From Tsukamurella sp. TY48 (GTDB lineage: Bacteria > Actinomycetota > Actinomycetes > Mycobacteriales > Mycobacteriaceae): a DNA stretch of 64,000 bases. The notes beneath the pieces were generated by a model. It searched no databases, was not told the DNA's origin, and saw only the letters and a program-made list of their open reading frames with translations. Location of the stretch: positions 930,001 through 994,000 of the forward strand of contig NZ_BPMV01000001.1 of NCBI RefSeq assembly GCF_019656655.1. The letters are read 5' to 3'. Shown here one piece after another: positions 36,291 to 46,437 of this stretch (the first letter of the stretch is position 1; each line of letters opens with the position of its first letter). Position numbers and translations under genes: made by a program.

Positions 36291-36664
36291 AGATTTAACC
36301 TCTCGAATTTTGCGCGCTCACCGCGACCCCAAGGCTGCCGATTCTCACGCGAATGTTACCTGACGGTAAAGTCGGACACCGCGACAATGTCGCAGATTCA
36401 CACTCAATCCACGCCGTGGAAATAGTCTTTCTTACACCGTTGGCCAGCACTCCAGCGGTTCTCTCGGTAGCATTTTGCTGTCGCAAAATTGGCACGTGAG
36501 GGGTGCCGACAATGAACGCAATGTTAAATCTCGACGTGATTCGTGGTCCGGTCGGAATACCCTCACGAGGTTGACCTTCCTCTCGCTAACTGCATACGGT
36601 GAGCGCAGCGGAACAACGACGTTTCGATGCCAGCGAAGACGACGCCGAGCGTTTGGAGAATGCG
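36291..36664. promoter_or_regulatory. whiB3 leader / divergent promoter region (374 bp, no gene)
   Basis: This AT-richer gap holds no supported gene. It has several inverted repeats: GCGACAATGTCGC (36381-36393), TTACC-TGAC-GGTAA around 36358, and the strong repeat listed separately. whiB3 has a GGAGA ribosome binding site before ATG 36665. The density of palindromes suggests several DNA-binding regulators, consistent with whiB3 being a redox-controlled gene in mycobacteria. Confidence 0.6.
36472..36489. promoter_or_regulatory. Candidate operator: 7-bp inverted repeat upstream of whiB3
   Basis: ATTTTGC-TGTC-GCAAAAT is a perfect inverted repeat with 7-bp arms and a 4-bp spacer. It lies in the whiB3 promoter region, about 180 bp before the start codon. 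It may bind a regulator or form a hairpin in a longer leader. Confidence 0.55.
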
Positions 36665-36961
36665 ATGCCTCAGCCTAATGAGCTCCCGGGGCCCAATGCC
36701 GATTTCTGGGATTGGCAGATGCGGGGTGTGTGTCGTGGCGTCGACAGCTCGGTGTTCTTCCATCCGGACGGTGAACGGGGCCGGGCCCGCGCCCAGCGCG
36801 AACGGCGCGCCAAGGAGCTGTGCCACACCTGCCCCGTGCTGGTCCAGTGCCGCAGCCACGCGCTCGCGGTCGCGGAGCCGTACGGGATCTGGGGCGGACT
36901 GTCCGAGTCCGAACGCGCCACCCTCATGAAGCGGGACGCCCGGCGGCCGATCGCCGGCTGA
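36665..36961 (+). CDS. whiB3: Redox-sensing transcription factor WhiB3
   Basis: This 98-residue protein starts MPQPNELPGPNADFWDW, like mycobacterial WhiB3. The four conserved cysteines (Cys23, 53, 56, 62) bind a [4Fe-4S] cluster, the GIWGG turn is at 74-78, and the basic end (RDARRP) contacts DNA. WhiB3 senses redox state and O2/NO and controls lipid metabolism in mycobacteria. I placed the start at ATG 36665; the in-frame upstream ATG at 36599 adds 22 residues not seen in the family. GGAGA precedes it. Confidence 0.95.
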   Translation: MPQPNELPGPNADFWDWQMRGVCRGVDSSVFFHPDGERGRARAQRERRAKELCHTCPVLVQCRSHALAVAEPYGIWGGLSESERATLMKRDARRPIAG

Positions 36962-36970
36962 CCCTCTCGC

Positions 36971-37825
36971 CTACGCCACCGGCGGCCCCTGATCGATCCG
37001 CGCCCGAGTGCGCGCGGCCTCGTCGGGGGCGCCGAGATCGTCCCAGTACGAATCGACGAACCACGTGTAGCCGACGTCCGCGAGCTGTGCGGCCCGTTCC
37101 ACGGAACGGGAGCGCTCGGCGATCGGATAGCCCGCCTCCCCCACCAGGTCGTACGGAGAGGTGAATCCCGCCTCCGTCCGGAGCTGGAGGACCTCGCGCG
37201 CGATGGCCGCGTATTCGTCGACGGTGGCGTCGTAGGTCTCCGGTGCCACCCCGGCGGGCGGTCGGAAGTTGGGCAGCAGCCCGTCGCACCGCGCGGCGCG
37301 GGCCATCGACTTCCGCGCCCCGGCCAGGCCGACGCACCACACGGGGATGCGCGGCCGCTGGACAGAGGGCGGCGCGGCGAGAGGACCCGGATCGAGTGCC
37401 TTCACGGTGTGATGGCGCCCGTCGTACGAGAACGGTTCTCCCGACCACAGCCCGAACAGCACGTCGAGGTTCTCGTCCAACAGCTCGGCGCGCGTCCTGC
37501 GCCCCTGATCGGGTTCGAAGGCCGTCCACTCCTCCAACACCGCGCCGAGCCCGACCGGCAGGATCACCCTGCCTCCGGAGAGCAGGTCGAGGCTGGTGGT
37601 GACGCGGGCCAGATCCCACGGCCGCCAGCGCGACAGCGGGGTGAGCATCGTGCCGAGGCGGATCCGTTCCGTGGCGACGGCGGCCGCCGTGAGCGCGACC
37701 CAGGCGTCGAGCCCCGCAACCGACTCCCAGGAGAAGACGGCGTCCCACCCGGCCTCCTCCGCGGCCCGTGCCGCGTCGGCGAACCGCCGGGGGTCCCGGT
37801 CCGTCACCACGATCCCGTACCGCAT
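36971..37825 (-). CDS. LLM-class F420-dependent oxidoreductase
   Basis: This 284-residue protein is a bacterial luciferase-like TIM barrel: FADAARAAEEAGWDAVFSWE, RLGTMLTPLSRWRPWDLAR, RVTTSLDLLSGGRVILPVGL, and a C-terminal VDEYAAIAREVLQLR. Many mycobacterial and other actinobacterial members use coenzyme F420. Substrate is unknown. TACGGT lies 6 nt before the ATG (leaderless). It is convergent with whiB3, with 9 bp between them. Confidence 0.87.
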   Translation of the reverse strand: MRYGIVVTDRDPRRFADAARAAEEAGWDAVFSWESVAGLDAWVALTAAAVATERIRLGTMLTPLSRWRPWDLARVTTSLDLLSGGRVILPVGLGAVLEEWTAFEPDQGRRTRAELLDENLDVLFGLWSGEPFSYDGRHHTVKALDPGPLAAPPSVQRPRIPVWCVGLAGARKSMARAARCDGLLPNFRPPAGVAPETYDATVDEYAAIAREVLQLRTEAGFTSPYDLVGEAGYPIAERSRSVERAAQLADVGYTWFVDSYWDDLGAPDEAARTRARIDQGPPVA

Positions 37826-37870
37826 GTCCCGACCGTAGCCCCGTCCACCGACACGTGCAGCGGATACGAC

Positions 37871-37901
37871 GGCGCCCCCGGCCGGAAGGGCCGGGGGCGC
37901 C
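37871..37901. terminator. groEL1 terminator hairpin
   Basis: Perfect 13-bp arms GGCGCCCCCGGCC and GGCCGGGGGCGCC around GGAAG lie 20 bp after the groEL1 stop. Confidence 0.85.
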
Positions 37902-37920
37902 GAAGCGGTGCGGGTGGTGC

Positions 37921-39618
<1,698 letters not shown>

Positions 39619-39918
39619 TTACTTGCCGATGACGGCGAGCACGTCGCGCGAGCTGAGCACGAGGTACTCCTCGCCGCCGTACACGAACTCGGTGCCGCCG
39701 TACTTGCTGAACAGCACGGTGTCGCCCTCGCTGATGCCGGTGGGGACGCGGTTGCCCGCCTCCGTCACGCGGCCCTCGCCCACGGCGACGACGGTGCCGG
39801 TCTGCGGCTTCTCCTTGGCGGTGTCCGGAATAACCAGACCCGAAGCAGTGGTGGTCTCAGCCTCGGTGGCCTTGACCAGGATCTTGTCGTCAAGCGGCTT
39901 GATGTTCACGCTTGCCAC
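39619..39918 (-). CDS. groES: 10-kDa co-chaperonin GroES
   Basis: This 99-residue protein has GroES landmarks: [18 protein letters not shown] at the N-terminus, the mobile loop [20 protein letters not shown], and [20 protein letters not shown]. It caps GroEL during folding. The GTG start at 39918 has a GGAGGCGAACT ribosome binding site. A CIRCE element lies upstream, so HrcA probably represses the operon. Confidence 0.97.
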   Translation of the reverse strand: MASVNIKPLDDKILVKATEAETTTASGLVIPDTAKEKPQTGTVVAVGEGRVTEAGNRVPTGISEGDTVLFSKYGGTEFVYGGEEYLVLSSRDVLAVIGK

Positions 39919-40031
39919 AGTTCGCCTCCATGTGTGGATATCGGTGTCATTTGTCTGGCCCGAAAGTCACAGCCGTCGTCGCGGGTGCCGGCGTCACCTT
40001 GTGTGCCGAGTCGCCTCGACACACGAACCAC

Positions 40032-40058
40032 TTAGCACTCTACCCATGGGAGTGCTAG
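40032..40058. promoter_or_regulatory. CIRCE element (HrcA operator) of groES-groEL1
   Basis: TTAGCACTC-N9-GAGTGCTAG matches the CIRCE consensus TTAGCACTC-N9-GAGTGCTAA with a single change in the last base. It lies about 115 bp before the groES start. Confidence 0.93.
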
Positions 40059-40084
40059 CGCTTCAAGGCCCGGCCTGCGAGATG

Positions 40085-41449
40085 TCAGTGGGTGAGGTTC
40101 TCGACCATCAGCACCTGCAGCTCACCGACCAGGAAACCGAGGATCGCACCCACCATGATCAGGGTCTTCTCATCGGCCTGGAACGCGGGGCGCAGGACGC
40201 CCTCGAACTCCTCGGGTGTCATCGCGGCCATCTTCTCGATCATCGTGGCGCGAATGTCGAGCTTGGCGTCGAGGTAGTCGGTGGCCTCGCCGAGGATCAC
40301 GGGCAGGGCGGTGACGAAGTCGTCGGCACCCGCCCGCGACATGGGGCCGATCTGCGTCATGTCGAGCCCGCCCGCGACCTTCCCCACGGGGCCGCCGACC
40401 GCGCTGCCCACGGCGCCCACCGCGTCGGCGACCACCCCGACCAGCGCGCCGACGGTGACGGGGCCGACGCCGATGCCGTCGAGCCCGGTGCTGCGGCGCA
40501 GCGCCTTCTCGATGTTCGGCATCTCCTCCTCGATCGCCTCGCGCAGCACGCCGGCCACCACGGTGACCAGTTGGTCGCGGTGCGGACCGGTGAACAGCGA
40601 GCGGACCAGCCGGTCGGAGGTGAGCACGCGGGCGGCGATGAGGCTGCCGTACTCCTCGGAGACCGCGATGCGGTGCTTGAGGAACAGGCCCTGCCATTCG
40701 ACGAGGCCGAGGTAGCGCTTCGGTTCCTTGGGGTTGAAGATCAGGCGCAGCGCGGCCCAGTCGGTGAACCAGCCGGTGAAGAGGCCGAACAGCGGCATCA
40801 CCCAGGGGTTGCGGAACACCGCCCAGGCGGCGGCCTGCAGGATGCCGATGAGGAAGCCGAAGACCAGGCCGCTGCGCCGGATGAAGGCGAACTCGCGCCG
40901 GCCGACGTCGAGGAACATCTTCTCCAGCAGGTCCGGATCGGCGAGCACCTCCCGCGTCACCATCTCCTTGAGATCGAAGACCTCGTCGAGGTTGTCGCGG
41001 ATGGCGGCCACGAGCTGCGGCACGAGCGACCGGGCGATCACCTGTGCGCGCTGCACCACGAGGTCACGGCCGGTGCCGGGCAGCAGGTTCCACAGCGCGG
41101 GCTGGTACTCGGCGGCTACCACGGGCACGATGCGGGCGACTTCGCGGCGCAGGGCGCGCTCCATCCGGTCGCCGAGTTCCTCGGGATCGACCTTCTCCAG
41201 GATCTCGGAGGCGGAGACCAGGCGGTCAGTGAGGGTGTCGCACAGCACCTCGACCATCTGCGGGGCGCGCTTGGGGATGATGCCCTGCCAGCCGAGCTTG
41301 CCGATGCCCCTGAACTGCTGCGGCCGGAACATCATTCGGATCGCAACGATCTTGGTGCCCCAGCCGATGAGCGCGGCGATGATCGGCATCGACGCGTAGA
41401 TCGGCCAATTCCGTTGCAGGTCGGCGGTGATCGCTGCCCAGGACTGCAT
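40085..41449 (-). CDS. DUF445 family membrane protein
   Basis: This 454-residue protein has the DUF445 pattern: an N-terminal TM helix with IIAALIGWGTKIVAIRMMFR, then GIGKLGWQGIIPKRAPQMVE, a repeat of this half later (WVMPLFGLFTGWFTDWAALR, then LGLVEWQGLFLKHRIAVSE), and a C-terminal TM helix (LIMVGAILGFLVGELQVL). Function is unknown; some members are linked to the cell envelope. TACTGT lies 6 nt before the ATG. Confidence 0.9.
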   Translation of the reverse strand: MQSWAAITADLQRNWPIYASMPIIAALIGWGTKIVAIRMMFRPQQFRGIGKLGWQGIIPKRAPQMVEVLCDTLTDRLVSASEILEKVDPEELGDRMERALRREVARIVPVVAAEYQPALWNLLPGTGRDLVVQRAQVIARSLVPQLVAAIRDNLDEVFDLKEMVTREVLADPDLLEKMFLDVGRREFAFIRRSGLVFGFLIGILQAAAWAVFRNPWVMPLFGLFTGWFTDWAALRLIFNPKEPKRYLGLVEWQGLFLKHRIAVSEEYGSLIAARVLTSDRLVRSLFTGPHRDQLVTVVAGVLREAIEEEMPNIEKALRRSTGLDGIGVGPVTVGALVGVVADAVGAVGSAVGGPVGKVAGGLDMTQIGPMSRAGADDFVTALPVILGEATDYLDAKLDIRATMIEKMAAMTPEEFEGVLRPAFQADEKTLIMVGAILGFLVGELQVLMVENLTH

Positions 41450-41488
41450 GGCGACACAGTACGCACGCGGCGCAGCCCCCGGGGCCGG

Positions 41489-42235
41489 TTAGGAGGACTC
41501 GGATCGCACCTGGTCGACGTACCGAACGAGGCCGTCGACGAGCCGGTCGAGCCCGAAGACGTAGGCGGCGTCACCGTCGTGGGCGGCACCCATCGCCTCG
41601 CCCGCGGCGGTGCCGACGCGGGAGGCGAGCGGATAGTCGGCGGGGTCGATGACCGCCGCGAGGGCTGCGCCGTAGTCGGCCCACCACTGCGCCGGGGTCG
41701 CGGGATCCGGTCGGCGCGCGGCCTCGTCGCGCGCTGTCCCGCGGACGAAACCGAGTACCTGGTTCAGGCACAGGTCCATGGGCACGTCGTCGAGCCCGAG
41801 CCCGTCGAAGACGGCGAGTTCGGTCTCGTACTTCCCGACGGTGCCGGGCCCCAGGACGGGACTCTCAAGCGGCGCGTCGGTGAGCCAGGGGTGCGCGCGG
41901 TGGGCGGCCAGGTTGCGGTCGGCGAGTTCGCGCACCGATTGCGGCCAGGGCTGATCGATGGGTCCGGCCGCGTGCACCTCGGCGTTGACGGCATCGGTCA
42001 TGAGGTCGAGGAGGCGCTCTTTCCCGTCGGCGTAGGTGTACACGGCCATCCGTGAGGCGCCGACCTCCTCGGCGATCCGGCGGATGGTGGCGGCCGCGAG
42101 GCCCTCGGCATCGGCGATCCGGATCGCGGCCGCGACCACGGTGTCCACGTCGAGCCGGGACTTGGGCCCGCGGCGCGACGGCTCGGGCACGCGCCACAGC
42201 AGCCGGACGAAGCGCGCGGCGTCGGATTCGGTCAC
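41489..42235 (-). CDS. TetR family regulator with TetR_C-type ligand domain
   Basis: This 248-residue protein has the TetR helix-turn-helix (LDVDTVVAAAIRIADAEGLA, then IRRIAEEVGASRMAVYTYAD, residues about 28-70) and the long C-terminal domain of the TetR_C_1 group. The GTG start at 42235 yields MTESDAARFV. It is divergent from a small VOC protein across a 68-bp gap, which it probably controls. Confidence 0.87.
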   Translation of the reverse strand: MTESDAARFVRLLWRVPEPSRRGPKSRLDVDTVVAAAIRIADAEGLAAATIRRIAEEVGASRMAVYTYADGKERLLDLMTDAVNAEVHAAGPIDQPWPQSVRELADRNLAAHRAHPWLTDAPLESPVLGPGTVGKYETELAVFDGLGLDDVPMDLCLNQVLGFVRGTARDEAARRPDPATPAQWWADYGAALAAVIDPADYPLASRVGTAAGEAMGAAHDGDAAYVFGLDRLVDGLVRYVDQVRSESS

Positions 42236-42303
42236 GGGAACAATCCTGCCACCCCACGCGTTAAACTCATGTCATTGTCCGCTAATTATGCATCGGAGAG
42301 CCC

Positions 42304-42702
42304 ATGAACATCACCTCACACACCCTTTCGCTCAACGTCGCCGACCCGATCGCCTCCGCGGAGTTCGTCCGCCGCCACTTCGGTTACACCCCGCAGATGA
42401 GCTTCGACGGTGTGGAATCGGTGGCGGCACCGGACGGCGGACCGTCGATCGTGTATCTACGCACGGGCCTGTCCACGTTCAAGCCCGAGAGTCAGGCCGG
42501 TTCAGCGACCGGCCTACTCGTGGTGTTCACCGTGGACGACATCGACACGCAGTACCAGCGGCTGCGGGCTGCCGGGGCGCCGGTGGTGACGGCCATCGAG
42601 ACCGAGCCCTGGGGCGAGCGGTACTTCCAGACCGCCGACCCCAACGGCGTCGTCTATCAGCTGGTGCAGTGGGTCACCGCCGACGGCGAGCCTCCCCGCT
42701 AG
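42304..42702 (+). CDS. VOC family (glyoxalase/bleomycin-resistance fold) protein
   Basis: This 132-residue protein has the two beta-alpha-beta-beta-beta modules of VOC proteins: HTLSLNVADPIASAEFVRRH at the start, and TVDDIDTQYQRLRAAGAPV with YFQTADPNGVVYQLVQWV at the end. The family covers dioxygenases, glyoxalases and antibiotic-binding proteins; the substrate is unknown. A GGAGAG stretch stands before the ATG. Confidence 0.86.
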   Translation: MNITSHTLSLNVADPIASAEFVRRHFGYTPQMSFDGVESVAAPDGGPSIVYLRTGLSTFKPESQAGSATGLLVVFTVDDIDTQYQRLRAAGAPVVTAIETEPWGERYFQTADPNGVVYQLVQWVTADGEPPR

Positions 42703-42711
42703 CTCGACGAC

Positions 42712-42744
42712 GCGCGCCCCCGGCTTCGAAAGCCGGGGGCGCGC
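42712..42744. terminator. Bidirectional terminator between VOC and MFS genes
   Basis: Perfect 15-bp arms GCGCGCCCCCGGCTT and AAGCCGGGGGCGCGC enclose CGA between convergent genes. No U-tract. Confidence 0.85.
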
Positions 42745-42758
42745 AGCGTTATCGGGCG

Positions 42759-44270
42759 TCAGTCGACCAGCTGTGGAGCCGGAGTGGCCTGGGCCTGCGG
42801 CCGGGAGAGCCCGAGGACGACGGCGGTGCCGGCGATCCCGACCACGGTCAGGCCCACGATCACCGTGATGGCGGTGGTCATGCCGGGCAACAGCTGCCCG
42901 GGCTCGGCGGCGACGTGCCCACTGGTGGTGATCGCGGTGACCACGGCCATCATCACCGCGCCGCCCACCTGGATGAAGGTGTTGAGAAGGCCCGAGGCCA
43001 GACCCTGCTCATCGTCGTCGACACCTGCGGTGGCCTGCGAGTTCACCGCCGGGAAGGTGAGTGCGAAGCCCACGCCCAGCAGCAGAATGGTGGGGAACAG
43101 GAACACCCAGTAGCTGGCGCCGGGCTCGGCGCGCAGGAACCAGGCGTACGCGCCGAGGAAGGCGAGCAGGCCCACCGCGACGAGCACGGTGCTGTTCACC
43201 CGGTCGAGCACGGCGTCGATCTTGGTGGCCGAGGCCACCACGAGCAGGCCTGCAGGTAGGAAGGCGAGCGACATCGCCACCGGGCTCCAGCCGAGCGAAT
43301 CCTGCACGTACAGCGTCACCAGGAACTGGAAGGCCGCGTAGCCGCCGAACATCACGAATCCGGCGAGGTTCGCGTGCACCAGCCGCACCGACTTCAGGAT
43401 CGACAGGCGCACCAGCGGGTGCGGGTGCTTGAGCTCGATCACCACGAAGGCCACGGCCAGGAGTGCGGCCACGGTGAACAGGGTGAGCACGGTGGCGGAG
43501 GTCCAGCCCAGGCCGGGCGCCTGGACCACGGTGTACACCAGCAGGAGCAGGGCACCCGTGGAAGTGAGCGCGCCCGCCACATCGAATCGCTTGAGGGCGA
43601 ACTTCTCCGACGGTGCGGCCTTCGGGATCACCTTCCAGCCGAGCACCACGAGCGCGAGAGCGATCGGGCCGGGGAAGAGCAGGGTGAGCCGGTAGGAGAC
43701 CTCGGTGAGCAGGCCGCCGAAGACGAGGCCGAGAGAGAAGCCGGAGGCACCGCACACGGTGTAGATGGAGAAGGCCTTGTTGCGGGCGGGCCCCTCGGCG
43801 AAGGTCGTGGTGATGATCGACAGTCCGGCGGGCACGGTGAAGGCCGCGGCCACGCCCTTGATGAAGCGCAGCGCGATCAGCACGGCGGGCACGTCGATGA
43901 AGGCGGTGGCGACGGAGGCGATACCGAAGACGAGCACGGCGCCGAGGAAGACGGGGCGGCGGCCCAGCAGGTCGGCGGCGCGGCCACCGAGCAGGAGCAG
44001 ACCGCCGTAGCCGAGCACGTAGCCCGAGACGATCCATTGCAGGGCCGCGGGTTCCATGCCGAGGGCGGCCTTGATGGAGGGCAGTGCCACGCCCACCATC
44101 GAGATGTCGAGGGCGTCCAGGAAGAGCGCGCCGCAGAGGACGAGCAACAGGAGCCAGGTGCGGGAGGTCCATCCGGTCGGCGAGGTCACGTGGAGCGACG
44201 GTGCGTCGGACCCGGTGGGCGCTGTCGGGTTCTCGTGTGTGGTGGTCACGAGCGAGAACTCTATGCGCAT
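42759..44270 (-). CDS. MFS drug transporter, DHA2-type
   Basis: This 503-residue membrane protein has about 14 hydrophobic helices and the MFS motifs of the DHA2 family: LDALDISMVGVALPSIKAAL in TM1, the GGRAADLLGRRPVF loop (motif A) and GGLLTE. Such proteins export drugs or metabolites with proton antiport. The start is ambiguous: ATG 44270 or GTG 44249. It is divergent from a MarR gene, a common arrangement for efflux control. Confidence 0.9.
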   Translation of the reverse strand: MRIEFSLVTTTHENPTAPTGSDAPSLHVTSPTGWTSRTWLLLLVLCGALFLDALDISMVGVALPSIKAALGMEPAALQWIVSGYVLGYGGLLLLGGRAADLLGRRPVFLGAVLVFGIASVATAFIDVPAVLIALRFIKGVAAAFTVPAGLSIITTTFAEGPARNKAFSIYTVCGASGFSLGLVFGGLLTEVSYRLTLLFPGPIALALVVLGWKVIPKAAPSEKFALKRFDVAGALTSTGALLLLVYTVVQAPGLGWTSATVLTLFTVAALLAVAFVVIELKHPHPLVRLSILKSVRLVHANLAGFVMFGGYAAFQFLVTLYVQDSLGWSPVAMSLAFLPAGLLVVASATKIDAVLDRVNSTVLVAVGLLAFLGAYAWFLRAEPGASYWVFLFPTILLLGVGFALTFPAVNSQATAGVDDDEQGLASGLLNTFIQVGGAVMMAVVTAITTSGHVAAEPGQLLPGMTTAITVIVGLTVVGIAGTAVVLGLSRPQAQATPAPQLVD

Positions 44271-44335
44271 GCATTCAATGTGTCTACATTTATTTCTTAG
44301 GAATATTTTGCGCGCGCCCGGTGTAGCATGTGGCC

Positions 44336-44800
44336 ATGACGGTCAAAGGCGACATCGCGCCGGCGGCGGAGGCGGGCCCCGAGTCCGAGGCCGACGAGGC
44401 GCTGGCCGCGCAGTGGCACCAGCTGATGCGCGACTACGCGCGCATGTCGTGTGCGCTCGACCGGGCTCTGAGCGCCCACGACCTCACCTCGTCGGAGTTC
44501 GAGGTCCTGGAGCAGCTCGCCCGGGCCGGCACCGACGGCCTGCGCATGGCGGATCTCGCCGAGCGCGTGCACCTGTCGCAGTCGGCACTCTCACGACTCG
44601 TCGCGCGACTGGAACGGGACGGCCTCGCCGCCCGCTCGATGTGCTCGAGCGATCGCCGCTCGGTTTTCACCACCATCACCGAGGAGGGCGGGCGCCGCTA
44701 CGCCGACGCCCGCCCCACTCAGCGGTCCGTGCTCCGCGCGGAGGTCGCCACCTGCCGGGTGGGCGAATACCTGTGCGGCGAGGAGAATTCCGCGAACTAG
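44336..44800 (+). CDS. MarR family regulator, divergent from MFS exporter
   Basis: This 154-residue protein has a MarR winged helix: LTSSEFEVLEQLARAGTDGL, MADLAERVHLSQSALSRLVA (recognition helix) and ERDGLAARSMCSSDRRSVFT (wing). TAGCAT lies 6 nt before the ATG (leaderless). ATGCGCAT and ATGCAT elements between the genes are possible parts of an operator. Its stop overlaps the convergent hydrolase stop by 3 bp. Confidence 0.88.
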   Translation: MTVKGDIAPAAEAGPESEADEALAAQWHQLMRDYARMSCALDRALSAHDLTSSEFEVLEQLARAGTDGLRMADLAERVHLSQSALSRLVARLERDGLAARSMCSSDRRSVFTTITEEGGRRYADARPTQRSVLRAEVATCRVGEYLCGEENSAN

Positions 44801-45492
44801 CTCGCAGTCCCGGCCACGGCGGCGTCGATCAGATCAGCGATCTCCGCGGGGTGCGAGGCGAGCGACGCGTGGCTGGCCTCGAGCTCGATCACGCCGCGGG
44901 GTGCGATCCGCTCCGCCATCCGACGCTCGTTGTCCGGGTGGATCATCCGATCCTCGGTGGACACCTGGTACCAGCTGGGCTTGTGCCGCCACGCGGGCTC
45001 GGTGATCGCATCACCGAAAGTGGATGCCAGCGGCGCCTTCTGCGTGACCGCCATGACCAGCGCCTCGTCGGCGGAGAGGTCCTGGGCGAAGTTGGCGTGG
45101 AACTCGTCCTGCTTGATCCACAGGTAGCCGTCCGAATCAGGGGCCAGTGCCGCCGCACCGGCCGGCGGGTTCTCCTGAGTGATGCCGCCGGGGCTCTCCC
45201 CCGCATCGGGGGCGAAGGCCGCGACGTACACCAGTCCGACGACATTGGGCAGGTTACCCGCCTCGGTGATCACGGCGCCGCCGTAGGAGTGGCCCACCAG
45301 GATCACGGGCCCGTCGACCTGCGCCACCATCTTGCGGGTGCGCTCCGCATCGTCCGCCAGCGAGGTGAGCGGGTTCTCCACGGCGCGCAGCTCGGGGTAG
45401 CCGCGCTTGCGGAGTTCGACGATCACTCCGGCCCAGTGGGCGGCGCCGCCCCAGAAGCCGTGAACGAGGACGATGGTCGGCTTGTCAGTCAT
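44797..45492 (-). CDS. Alpha/beta hydrolase family protein
   Basis: This 231-residue protein starts MTDKPTIVLVHGFWGGAAHW, with the nucleophile elbow VGHSYGG and a C-terminal catalytic His (ELEASHASLAS). The W near the oxyanion hole and the cap composition fit the salicylate-esterase/EstC-type branch, but the substrate is unknown. I chose the ATG at 45492; 13 residues more could be read upstream. It is divergent from the AraC regulator. Confidence 0.85.
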   Translation of the reverse strand: MTDKPTIVLVHGFWGGAAHWAGVIVELRKRGYPELRAVENPLTSLADDAERTRKMVAQVDGPVILVGHSYGGAVITEAGNLPNVVGLVYVAAFAPDAGESPGGITQENPPAGAAALAPDSDGYLWIKQDEFHANFAQDLSADEALVMAVTQKAPLASTFGDAITEPAWRHKPSWYQVSTEDRMIHPDNERRMAERIAPRGVIELEASHASLASHPAEIADLIDAAVAGTAS

Positions 45493-45564
45493 TGCGTGTG
45501 CCCTTCCGGTGATGCGAACTATGCTGTGCACGACCCAGAGTAGAAGGATGTTCAGTCAAACAAC

Positions 45565-46437
45565 ATGCCTGAATCGACGTATTTCTTTGCAGATCGTCCA
45601 GACGTCTCCCGCCCTGATGCCCTGTCGGAACTCCTCCGATCGGTGCGGCTGTACGGCGTTCGCGCGGCACGATACGTGTCCGAGGGACCCTTCAGCGAGC
45701 ACGTCGCAGACCGGCGGTTGGTCTATCTCGCCGTCTCCGCCGGGCTCACCGTTCGGGTGGGCGATGCCGATGTCCCCCTCGCGCCGGCGGATATGGTGCT
45801 GCTCGCCCGCGGTGACGAACACTTGCTCCACGGCACGGGAGCCACCGAGTGGGTGCGAGGCGAATTCGACGTCGACTCCGCCGTGGCCGACCCGGTGCTG
45901 TCCGTCCTTCCCCCGCTGATCCGCTGCGCCGCCGACGACCCCGGCGCGCAATGGCTTCCGCTGAGCCTGTACCTGCTGCTCGATGAGGCGAAGAACCCGC
46001 GTCCCGGCGGGGATGTGATGTCGTCCCGGATCCTGGAACTCTTGTTCATCCACGCCCTCCGCCATTGGGCCGCAACCGGTTCCGAATCGAATCCGGGCTG
46101 GCTCACCGCTGCGATGGATCCGAGCATCGGACCGGCCCTGACGGCTGTGCACGCGCATCCGGACCGGCCGTGGACGGTGGCGGAGCTCGCCGAGGTCGCG
46201 ATGCTGTCCCGATCGGCCTTCGCGGCGAGGTTCACCCGGCTGCTCGGCGTGGCACCGGCGGCGTACGTGACCGACCGGCGGCTGGACCGTGCGGCCGAGC
46301 TGCTGCGGGAATCCGATCTGCCGGTCGGAGAGGTCGGGCGCGCTGTGGGCTACGGGTCGGAAGCGGGCTTCAGCCGGGCCTTCTCACGGCGGTACGGCGC
46401 GTCGCCGCGTCGCTGGCGCACAGGGGTGGACGGCTAG
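45565..46437 (+). CDS. AraC family transcriptional regulator (cupin_6 type)
   Basis: This 290-residue protein has an N-terminal cupin-like domain (YLAVSAGLTVRVGDADVPLA) and a C-terminal pair of AraC helix-turn-helix motifs (WTVAELAEVAMLSRSAFAAR and VGEVGRAVGYGSEAGFSRAF, near 213-232 and 259-278). It is divergent from the alpha/beta hydrolase by 72 bp, so the hydrolase is the likely target. Effector unknown. Confidence 0.9.
   Translation: MPESTYFFADRPDVSRPDALSELLRSVRLYGVRAARYVSEGPFSEHVADRRLVYLAVSAGLTVRVGDADVPLAPADMVLLARGDEHLLHGTGATEWVRGEFDVDSAVADPVLSVLPPLIRCAADDPGAQWLPLSLYLLLDEAKNPRPGGDVMSSRILELLFIHALRHWAATGSESNPGWLTAAMDPSIGPALTAVHAHPDRPWTVAELAEVAMLSRSAFAARFTRLLGVAPAAYVTDRRLDRAAELLRESDLPVGEVGRAVGYGSEAGFSRAFSRRYGASPRRWRTGVDG

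Noticed and set aside
36295-36664. Small gene inside the whiB3 leader
   Set aside because: Short frames exist on both strands, but none has a ribosome binding site, codon bias or recognisable product.
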